Shown one piece after another: positions 1-4,927 of a DNA stretch of 5,280 bases (positions are counted from its first letter, which is position 1; every line of letters starts with the position of its first letter). Origin of the DNA: Deltaproteobacteria bacterium (GTDB taxonomy: Bacteria; Desulfobacterota; DSM-4660; Desulfatiglandales; HGW-15); contig CP070840.1 in NCBI GenBank assembly GCA_020342025.1, forward strand, positions 860,264 to 865,543, in the 5' to 3' direction. The notes beneath the pieces are model-generated. The model searched no databases. It was not told the origin of the DNA and worked only from the letters and a program-made list of their open reading frames with translations. The position numbers and the translations under genes were made by a program.

Positions 1-1
1 A

Positions 2-652
2 TTGAAGAATTCAGACAATAACCTACCTCTTTTCGCCAAGAGCGAAATCCGCTCGGTTACCGATCCGTTTTTCCATGAAACCATGGCCAGAAAGGCCGGG
101 TATAACCTCATAGCCGGTGTTGATGAGGTGGGGCGGGGTCCTTTGGCAGGTCCCGTGGCTGCCGCTGCCGTCATTTTGCCAGAAGGGAAAATCCTGCAAG
201 GGGTTAAGGATTCCAAAATAATGACAGAAAAGGCGAGGGACAAGGCCTTTTCTATCATTATTCAAAAGGCTCTCGCCATTGGTGTCGGCGTCGTTTCCCA
301 CAGATTTATTGATGAATCCAATATTCTGAAGGCCTCGTTGGAGGCCATGAAACGGGCCGTCCTATCTCTGGGCCCGGCACCGGAGTACCTTTTTGTGGAC
401 GGGATTCATCCGGTCCCCGTCAATATCCCTCAGGGATGCCTGAAAAAGGGGGATCAGAGATGCTTGAGTATCTCCGCCGCCTCTGTGGTTGCCAAGGTAT
501 ATCGGGACAGGATCATGCGATCCTATCATGACCGGTTTCCAGTGTATGGATTTCATCAAAACAAAGGTTATGGGACGAAGCGTCATTTGCAGGCCATTCA
601 GAGGCATGGGCCCTGTCCCATCCACAGACTATCATTCAGGGGGGTCTGCTGA
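2..652 (+). CDS. rnhB: Ribonuclease HII (5' end uncertain)
   Basis: Cytoplasmic endonuclease that cuts the RNA strand of RNA-DNA hybrids and removes single ribonucleotides misincorporated into DNA. The RNase H-like core begins near residue 38 with GVDEVGRGPLAGPV, which carries the first two metal-binding acidic residues (D41, E42) and the GRG ribonucleotide-recognition motif (44-46). The remaining catalytic acids are D133 in YLFVDG and D169 in SVVAKVYRDR, so the DEDD set is complete. DSK is at 70-72, and the family-typical PIHRLSF lies close to the C-terminus. The 216-residue length is normal. The TTG at position 2 is only the first usable start inside the window: no ribosome-binding site is visible and the true start may lie just upstream. 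An internal ATG at 83 would leave a short but still plausible protein. In related bacteria the gene often follows rplS, which cannot be checked here. The product assignment is secure; the start is not. Confidence 0.95.
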   Translation: MKNSDNNLPLFAKSEIRSVTDPFFHETMARKAGYNLIAGVDEVGRGPLAGPVAAAAVILPEGKILQGVKDSKIMTEKARDKAFSIIIQKALAIGVGVVSHRFIDESNILKASLEAMKRAVLSLGPAPEYLFVDGIHPVPVNIPQGCLKKGDQRCLSISAASVVAKVYRDRIMRSYHDRFPVYGFHQNKGYGTKRHLQAIQRHGPCPIHRLSFRGVC

Positions 653-689
653 TGCCCTGGGTTTTCTCGTTTCCCCGTTCCTCCGCTTG

Positions 690-736
690 CCCCGTGAAAT
701 TCGCAAAAGGCGGCCATTTCACCGGGGTCCCCCCGG
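690..736 (+). repeat. Overlapping inverted repeats in the rnhB-yraN spacer
   Basis: Two hairpins share bases. In the first, CCCCGTGAAAT (690-700) pairs with ATTTCACCGGGG (716-727): 11 base pairs with one unpaired C and a 15-base loop. In the second, CCGGGG (722-727) pairs with CCCCGG (731-736) around a 3-base loop. Because the second reuses the right arm of the first, the two cannot form together. No T-run follows, so this is not a standard intrinsic terminator. It looks like a dispersed palindromic element or an RNA structure at the gene boundary. The pairing is read directly from the sequence; the function is unknown. Confidence 0.7.
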
Positions 737-743
737 TTCCTCC

Positions 744-758
744 AATAGCGGAGCTATT
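744..758 (+). promoter_or_regulatory. Hairpin carrying the yraN ribosome-binding site
   Basis: AATAGC (744-749) and GCTATT (753-758) form a perfect 6-bp inverted repeat around the 3-base loop GGA, ending immediately before the yraN ATG at 759. The only good Shine-Dalgarno match, GGAG (750-753), occupies the loop and first base of the right arm, with 5 bases to the start codon. In RNA the stem would partly cover the ribosome-binding site. It may be regulatory, or simply the end of the palindromic element just upstream. The stem is rather AU-rich and short, so its effect may be weak. Confidence 0.5.
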
Positions 759-1130
759 ATGACCAGGGATCGATTGGATCTGGGCAAAGAGGGGGAAGAA
801 TTGGCCCTGAAAAAGATAAAGCGTCTCGGCTATAAGTGCGTCACCCGTAACTACCGCTGTGCCCTGGGAGAAGTTGATCTTATCGCCCGAGACGGGGATT
901 GTCTGGTCTTCATCGAAATAAAGACGAGAAAGGGCAAATCACTCGGCTATGCCAAAGAGGCGGTAGATGGCAGAAAACGTCGGCAGCTGTCCAAGGTGGC
1001 GCTCGCTTATATGAAGTCCAACAACTGCTGTGATACGAGATCGAGATTTGATGTGGTGGCCGTAAATCTGAGTGATGAAGAGAGGGAGATTGAAGTGATT
1101 CAGAATGCCTTTGACCTGGAGTATCCGTAG
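759..1130 (+). CDS. yraN: YraN family (UPF0102) endonuclease-like protein
   Basis: A 123-residue protein of the YraN/UPF0102 family, which has a restriction-endonuclease-like (Holliday-junction-resolvase-like) fold. Its exact cellular role is not established, so the nuclease function is a family inference. The signature is clear: LGKEGEELALKKIKRLGY (8-25), NYRCALGEVDLIARDGD (31-47) and LVFIEIKTRKG (49-59). The probable metal-site residues are E38, D40, E53 and K55. The core is followed by the usual region with RRQLSKVALAYM and SRFDVVAV. The ATG at 759 was chosen because it has GGAG five bases upstream and gives the normal family length. A longer reading in this frame begins inside rnhB and adds a non-homologous stretch. 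The gene lies 106 bases after rnhB, an order common in Proteobacteria-like genomes, and is probably co-transcribed with it. The hairpin-rich spacer before it is unusual. Confidence 0.92.
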   Translation: MTRDRLDLGKEGEELALKKIKRLGYKCVTRNYRCALGEVDLIARDGDCLVFIEIKTRKGKSLGYAKEAVDGRKRRQLSKVALAYMKSNNCCDTRSRFDVVAVNLSDEEREIEVIQNAFDLEYP

Positions 1131-1150
1131 GAAGTGGGAATTGGGAAAGC

Positions 1151-1178
1151 GCCCGCCGCTGCCAATGCGTTGGCGGGC
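1151..1178 (+). repeat. GC-rich inverted repeat upstream of the rsmI ribosome-binding site
   Basis: GCCCGCC (1151-1157) and GGCGGGC (1172-1178) are perfect 7-bp inverted copies. An inner alternative, GCCAA (1161-1165) with TTGGC (1170-1174) around TGCG, uses part of the same right arm, so the two foldings compete. The structure ends two bases before the rsmI Shine-Dalgarno stretch GGAAGG (1181-1186). There is no T-run, so it is not an intrinsic terminator. It may affect rsmI translation, or it may be a dispersed repeat; nothing here separates the two. Confidence 0.6.
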
Positions 1179-1190
1179 ACGGAAGGCGGA

Positions 1191-2099
1191 ATGAGGAACT
1201 CTAAGAAGATCGAAAGAAAGCAGAATCGAAAATCCGAAATCGAAAATCCAAAATCGGGGATCCTCTATGTAGTTTCAACACCTATCGGTAATCTTGAAGA
1301 TATTACCCTGCGGGCGTTACGAATTCTGAAAGAAGTGGATCTGATAGCCGCAGAAAGTGTGAACCATTCCAGGAAGCTTTGCCAGAGCCACAGCATCAAA
1401 ACAAGATTGATTAGCTATAATCAACACAACCACAGGAGGAAGGGACCCCAGCTCATAAAGAGTCTAAAATCCGGAATAGATGTGGCCCTTGTGACCAACG
1501 CCGGGACGCCAGGGGTTTCCGATCCGGGCGCTTTACTCATAAATCAGGCTGTGGAGGATGGCATCAGAGTGTCTCCCATTCCAGGGCCGTCTGCAGTCAT
1601 ATCGGCCCTTTCCGTCTCAGGCCTTCGTTCCGAAAGATTTCTGTTTTTGGGATTTTTATCCCACAGGTCGAGCAAGAGAAGAAGAGAACTGAAAGATTTG
1701 ATTTCCGAGCAGCGCACGATGGTCTTTTTTGAGGCGCCTCACCGACTTCAGGCGATGTTAATGGATCTCAAGGATATCTTGGGGGACCGGCAGATTGTAT
1801 TGCTGCGAGAGATGACTAAAGTTTTTGAGGAGATCAAGCGGGGGTTGGCGGCTGATGTTTTGAAACAGCTTCAGCCGCAAAATATAAGAGGTGAATTCAC
1901 CCTGGTGGTCGCGGGTTGTGAAAAGAACATGGAAGAAGGTTTAATTGACAGGGAGACTCGAAGGGAAATTGAGAAGCTTTTGAAAGAAAACAACATGAGT
2001 ATAAAGGACGTTGCCAACCGGATTTCTGAAGAAAAGGGCTTGACCTACCGAAGGCTTTACAAGGAATGTCTTTCCATAAAAAGGGGGGTGGGGACATAA
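1191..2099 (+). CDS. rsmI: 16S rRNA (cytidine-2'-O)-methyltransferase RsmI, divergent
   Basis: RsmI uses S-adenosylmethionine to 2'-O-methylate C1402 of 16S rRNA in the ribosomal P site. The 302 residues show the tetrapyrrole-methylase-type fold: YVVSTPIGNLEDITLRAL (26-43), GTPGVSDPG (105-113), PGPSAVISALSVSGL (from 131), RFLFLGFL, then FFEAPHRL, REMTK and GEFTLVVAG, and a helical C-terminal segment. The ATG at 1191 has GGAAGG four bases upstream. A GTG at 1134 in the same frame is rejected because it would translate the GC-rich hairpin into low-complexity sequence. Several normally invariant positions differ: AESVN (54-58) where the family has AEDTR, TNAGTP (102-107) where it has SDAGTP, and NQHNH (77-81) where it usually has HEHNE. 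The N-terminal extension is partly encoded by a heptanucleotide repeat. The family is secure; full activity is not proved. Confidence 0.9.
   Translation: MRNSKKIERKQNRKSEIENPKSGILYVVSTPIGNLEDITLRALRILKEVDLIAAESVNHSRKLCQSHSIKTRLISYNQHNHRRKGPQLIKSLKSGIDVALVTNAGTPGVSDPGALLINQAVEDGIRVSPIPGPSAVISALSVSGLRSERFLFLGFLSHRSSKRRRELKDLISEQRTMVFFEAPHRLQAMLMDLKDILGDRQIVLLREMTKVFEEIKRGLAADVLKQLQPQNIRGEFTLVVAGCEKNMEEGLIDRETRREIEKLLKENNMSIKDVANRISEEKGLTYRRLYKECLSIKRGVGT
1224..1258 (+). repeat. Five-copy heptanucleotide tandem repeat inside the rsmI 5' coding region
   Basis: Five consecutive 7-base units follow the consensus AATCSAA (variants AATCGAA, AATCCGA, AATCCAA and AATCGGG). Units 1 and 3 are identical. 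The array encodes RsmI residues 12-22, a basic and polar stretch before the conserved fold begins at about residue 24. Seven is not a multiple of three, so gain or loss of one unit would shift the frame. I see no in-frame ATG, GTG or TTG between the repeat and the conserved core that could bypass it. Confidence 0.8.
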
Positions 2100-2100
2100 A

Positions 2101-2130
2101 GAAGTGAAATAAAGTGAACGAAAGTGCCTA
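2101..2130 (+). repeat. Decamer tandem repeat, RAAGTGNNNN type
   Basis: Three consecutive 10-base units (GAAGTGAAAT, AAAGTGAACG, AAAGTGCCTA) start two bases after the rsmI stop codon. The following AAATGCCAAA looks like a decayed fourth unit. The array opens the 221-base rsmI-ptsH spacer. No open reading frame with a plausible start covers it. A TAAAAT at 2129-2134 resembles a -10 box, but its best upstream partner, GTGAAA at 2104-2109, is weak and at 19-base spacing, so I do not call a promoter. Confidence 0.6.
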
Positions 2131-2191
2131 AAATGCCAAAAGTGTTTGAGTGCTGTGAGATCTGGAATGGGTTGAAATTATGTGCTTTCTT

Positions 2192-2200
2192 GGGGGGGGG
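2192..2200 (+). repeat. G9 homopolymer tract in the rsmI-ptsH spacer
   Basis: Nine G residues in a row lie 120 bases upstream of the ptsH start. Such tracts are prone to slippage in replication and to length error in sequencing and assembly. The flanking sequence contains TTGAAA (2172-2177) and CATATG (2214-2219), but neither pairs with a convincing partner at normal promoter spacing, so a role in transcription is not shown. Confidence 0.9.
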
Positions 2201-2251
2201 CGATCCAAAACGGCATATGGAACATTGGAATGATGGAAACTGGGGACCCGT

Positions 2252-2288
2252 CCAATACTCCAATACTCCCTAACTCCAGTACTCCAAT
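2252..2288 (+). repeat. Octamer tandem repeat, consensus CCAATACT
   Basis: About 4.6 copies of an 8-base unit: two exact CCAATACT copies, then CCCTAACT, CCAGTACT and a partial CCAAT. The array ends 32 bases before the ptsH start codon. An upstream ATTGGA (2224-2229) is complementary to the TCCAAT motifs in the array, so a stem spanning the interval is possible. The rest of the spacer to 2320 shows no gene. Confidence 0.75.
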
Positions 2289-2320
2289 GGCGATGCGAAG
2301 CGGAGCAGAGCGGATCGGAC

Positions 2321-2593
2321 ATGGAGTTGATAAAAAAATTAAGAATTGATAATGATTTAGGGTTGCATGCGCGTGCTGCTGCCAAGATCGTAGAATTGTC
2401 GAAACAATATGAATCAAAGCTATTCCTTCGCAGGGATGATGAGGAAGTGGATGGGGCCAGTATCCTATCCATACTCACACTAGCCTGCCCCAAAGGTACT
2501 GAGGTGGATGTCAGGGCTGTGGGTGATGACTCGGAAGAACTGCTGGAAAAACTGAGTGAGCTTTTCAAAGGGAAATTTGGCGAAAAAAAATGA
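2321..2593 (+). CDS. ptsH: Phosphocarrier protein HPr
   Basis: HPr accepts phosphate from Enzyme I on a histidine and passes it to EIIA-type proteins. The 90 residues match the family throughout. The active-site motif is GLHARAAAK with the phosphorylated histidine at H16. VDGASILSIL places S47 at the regulatory serine site phosphorylated by HPr kinase in species that have one. CPKGTEVDVRAVGDD and the C-terminal helix ELLEKLSELF follow. The proline normally after the active-site arginine is alanine here. The ATG at 2321 gives the normal length, but its ribosome-binding site is weak: GGAT at 2312-2315 is the best match. The stop overlaps the ptsI start as ATGA, which implies translational coupling. 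Nearby genes include no sugar transporter, so a regulatory role or service to a distant EII is likely. The HPr assignment is firm. Confidence 0.95.
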   Translation: MELIKKLRIDNDLGLHARAAAKIVELSKQYESKLFLRRDDEEVDGASILSILTLACPKGTEVDVRAVGDDSEELLEKLSELFKGKFGEKK

Positions 2594-4380
2594 GGAAAGG
2601 TCAGGCCGAAAAGATTAACAAGCTGCAGGGTATAGCCGTCTCTCCTGGTATCATTATTGGAAAAGCGCGTCTGGTGGACAGATCCAGGGTCAAAATCCTC
2701 TACCAGTATCTCATTAGTGACAAACAGGTCAGCCAGGAGGTGGAACGGTTCAAAGAGGCCCTGCATGCCACGAAAGAACAGATTATGGCGCTCAAGAATG
2801 GGATGCCAGATCAGCTCAAGGAACATGCCTTTATACTTGATACGCAGCTGATGATCATGGATGACGGCATGCTTTCCGAGTCTACCATCGACACCATTAC
2901 AAAGGAAAAGATGAACGCCGAATGGGCCCTCAAGAAATCGATCCAGAAGATAAGACAGCTTTTTCAACAGATAGATAATGGATACATCAAAGAACGTATT
3001 AATGACGTGGAATATGTGGCTGAGAGGGTATTGAGAAACCTGGCCGGAAAAGAGCAGGAGAGCTTGTCTGAAATCACTGACCGCGTCATCATTGTGGCGC
3101 ATGATTTGTCCCCTGCGGATACGAGCGCAATGAATATCGGCAAAGTCATGGGTTTTATAACCGAGGTGGGAGGCCCCACCTCCCATACGGCCATCATGGC
3201 CCAGGCCCTGGAGATACCTGCCGTTGTGGGATTGGAGACCGTAACCCATCTGATTCACGACGGGGTCTTACTCATCGTGGACGGAAATGCCGGGGAAGTC
3301 ATCATAGAACCTGATGACGATATCATCATCGCTTACCAGGAGAAGCAGCTCGAGCTTGAAAGGTATAGGTCAAGTATTGACCGGATAAGTCATCTGCCCG
3401 CTGAAACCGTTGATGGACATAGGATCGCGATCCAGGCTAATCTGGAACTGCTGGAAGAGGTGGTCCCAGCCAGGGACCATGGCGCCGAAGGTATCGGACT
3501 GTACAGGACGGAATTTCTATATCTCAGAAGAAAAGGGGTCCCCAGTGAGGATGAACTGTATGAGGATTACAAGGAATTGGCAGAAATTGTTGCCCCAGCC
3601 CCAGTGACCATAAGGACCCTGGACATTGGAGGAGACAAGTTTTCGTCCGATCTGAATTTGACAACGGAAATGAATCCGGCCCTTGGCCTGAGGGCTATTC
3701 GATTTTGCCTCAGGGAGCCAGGGATCTTCAAGAGTCAGTTGCGCGCCATACTCAGGGCAAGTGCACATGGTGAGGTGCGATTGCTGTTTCCCATGATCTC
3801 CGGGTTGCAGGAACTCCTGGATACCAAGAAAATTCTGAAGGAGGTTAAAAGCGAGCTTAACAAGAAGAAGATAAAGTATGCCCGAAATATCAAGGTGGGG
3901 ATCATGATCGAGGTCCCATCAGCCGTCACTATGGCCGATGCTCTGGCCAAGCATGCCGATTTCTTCAGCATCGGCACCAACGACCTCATTCAATATGCCC
4001 TGGCCATCGACAGGATTAACGAGCACGTGGCTTATATGTACCAGCCTTTCCATCCGGCTATTCTAAGAATGATCCAACATGTGGTGATGTCGGCAAAGCA
4101 TGCAGGTATAAAGGTGGCCCTTTGTGGGGAGATGGCTGGGGATCCTCTTTGCGTATTCATACTGGTAGCTTTTGGTCTTGATGAGTTGAGCATGAATGCG
4201 CAATCCATACCCATGATCAAGAAAATCATTAGATCAATTTCTATGAAAGAGGCCCAGGCCGACCTGGAACATATCATGCTGCTGGAAACAGCCCGGGAGG
4301 TAAGGAAATTCATCGCCAAAAGAATGAAACCCTTGATATCGGAATTGGATGAAAAGGGGTATTATATAAAGGTATCCTAA
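2590..4380 (+). CDS. ptsI: PTS Enzyme I (phosphoenolpyruvate-protein phosphotransferase)
   Basis: Enzyme I takes phosphate from phosphoenolpyruvate onto a histidine and transfers it to HPr in the cytoplasm. The 596 residues, slightly longer than typical, show the standard order: an N-terminal segment starting LQGIAVSPGIIIGKA; a helical HPr-binding part (about 45-155); the swivelling phosphohistidine domain with GGPTSHTAIMAQALEIPAVVG-like sequence and active H199; and a C-terminal PEP-binding barrel. In the barrel are LYRTEFLY (R306), TLDIGGDK, NPALGLRAIR, GIMIEVPSAV, FFSIGTNDLIQYALAIDR (458-475) and CGEMAGDP with the catalytic cysteine C512. All expected catalytic elements are present. The usual GGRTSH reads GGPTSH. 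The ATG sits in the ATGA overlap with ptsH, so the two genes are one translational unit and the start is well fixed. EI-Ntr is unlikely, because there is no N-terminal GAF domain. Confidence 0.97.
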   Translation: MRKGQAEKINKLQGIAVSPGIIIGKARLVDRSRVKILYQYLISDKQVSQEVERFKEALHATKEQIMALKNGMPDQLKEHAFILDTQLMIMDDGMLSESTIDTITKEKMNAEWALKKSIQKIRQLFQQIDNGYIKERINDVEYVAERVLRNLAGKEQESLSEITDRVIIVAHDLSPADTSAMNIGKVMGFITEVGGPTSHTAIMAQALEIPAVVGLETVTHLIHDGVLLIVDGNAGEVIIEPDDDIIIAYQEKQLELERYRSSIDRISHLPAETVDGHRIAIQANLELLEEVVPARDHGAEGIGLYRTEFLYLRRKGVPSEDELYEDYKELAEIVAPAPVTIRTLDIGGDKFSSDLNLTTEMNPALGLRAIRFCLREPGIFKSQLRAILRASAHGEVRLLFPMISGLQELLDTKKILKEVKSELNKKKIKYARNIKVGIMIEVPSAVTMADALAKHADFFSIGTNDLIQYALAIDRINEHVAYMYQPFHPAILRMIQHVVMSAKHAGIKVALCGEMAGDPLCVFILVAFGLDELSMNAQSIPMIKKIIRSISMKEAQADLEHIMLLETAREVRKFIAKRMKPLISELDEKGYYIKVS

Positions 4381-4429
4381 TAACCTCGCCCCACTCAACA
4401 ACTCGACTAAAACTCCTTTAGGAATTTAC

Positions 4430-4885
4430 ATGGATAAGAAGATTGTCTGCCAGAACAGAAGGGCCGCTCACGATTATTTCATCGATGAGGTCTATGAAGC
4501 GGGCGTGGTCCTTTTGGGACCGGAGGCGAAGTCCCTTCGAGAAGGCAGAGCGAGCCTTGTGGATAGTTACGCCAGGGTCAGGAAGGGTGAAGTATTTCTC
4601 CATAACATGCGTATCACGCCCTATCCTCACGCCCACCACATGAACTTAGATCCCACAAGAACGAGGAAGCTTCTCCTGAACAAAAAGGAGATCAAGCGTC
4701 TCATTGGAAAAACGGAACTGAAAGGATATACCCTGATTCCTACGAAGGTCTACTTTTACGGAAGTTGGGCCAAGGTTGAGCTTGCCCTTGCAAAGGGGAA
4801 GAGGAAAGTGGATAAGAGGCGGGCCCTAAAAGAGAAGGACCTGAAAAGAGAGATGGAGCAGGTCCGGAAAAAGGGAGAGTATTGA
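4430..4885 (+). CDS. smpB: SsrA-binding protein SmpB
   Basis: SmpB binds the tRNA-like domain of tmRNA, carries it to stalled ribosomes and stands in for the missing codon-anticodon pairing during trans-translation. The 151 residues have the expected OB-fold sequence: NRRAAHDYFIDEVYEAGVVL (9-28), GPEAKSLREGRASL (30-43, where the family usually has GTEVKSLR), SYARV, GEVFLHNMRITPY, and the RTRKLLLNKKEIKRLIGK segment. The C-terminal tail, which folds into a helix in the mRNA channel, begins near VDKR (127-130) and is strongly basic. A V replaces the commonly aromatic residue before DKR. AGGA (4420-4423) lies six bases before the ATG, and the start gives normal length. The gene is 49 bases after ptsI, with no obvious terminator between them, and its partner RNA gene ssrA follows 42 bases downstream. 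The assignment is firm. Confidence 0.97.
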   Translation: MDKKIVCQNRRAAHDYFIDEVYEAGVVLLGPEAKSLREGRASLVDSYARVRKGEVFLHNMRITPYPHAHHMNLDPTRTRKLLLNKKEIKRLIGKTELKGYTLIPTKVYFYGSWAKVELALAKGKRKVDKRRALKEKDLKREMEQVRKKGEY

Positions 4886-4910
4886 CTATTACAGGAAACG
4901 TGTCTATTAT
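4882..4910 (+). promoter_or_regulatory. Predicted sigma70-type promoter for ssrA
   Basis: TTGACT (4882-4887) and TATTAT (4905-4910) each match the -35 and -10 consensus at five of six bases and are separated by exactly 17 bases. Transcription would begin near G4917, leaving a leader of about 11 bases before the mature tmRNA 5' end at 4928, which RNase P would remove. The TGA stop of smpB (4883-4885) lies inside the -35 box. This gives tmRNA its own promoter, independent of smpB. Confidence 0.75.
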
Positions 4911-4927
4911 GTAAAAGTATCCCTTAT

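Noticed and set aside
690..736. Intrinsic terminator after rnhB
   Set aside because: The stems are strong, but no T-run follows either of them and the next gene begins 22 bases later on the same strand.
489..758. An upstream extension of yraN starting inside rnhB
   Set aside because: The extension would overlap rnhB out of frame and translate the hairpin spacer. The ATG at 759 has a ribosome-binding site and gives the normal family length.
1134..1190. GTG start for rsmI at 1134
   Set aside because: It would add 19 residues encoded by the GC-rich hairpin, has no good ribosome-binding site of its own, and has no counterpart in the RsmI family. The ATG at 1191 follows GGAAGG at a short but usable distance.
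1224..1258. CRISPR-like or protein-binding iteron array
   Set aside because: The units are 7 bases with no spacers and lie inside a coding frame. This is a simple tandem repeat, not a CRISPR array, and nothing nearby suggests an origin of replication.
2287..2349. A 20-codon open frame overlapping the ptsH start, possible leader peptide
   Set aside because: Its start lies in the octamer repeat, there is no clear ribosome-binding site, and the peptide shows no regulatory codon run. It is probably chance.
2128..3258. A 376-codon open frame on the - strand across the ptsH/ptsI region
   Set aside because: It lies antisense to two certain genes, contains long serine-rich low-complexity stretches, runs into the repeat spacer and matches no family I recognise. 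It is a shadow of the codon use of ptsH and ptsI.
4381..4429. Terminator or separate promoter between ptsI and smpB
   Set aside because: The 49-base gap has only a 3-bp TCC/GGA pairing and loosely repeated ACTC motifs. I see no stem with a T-run and no paired promoter boxes.
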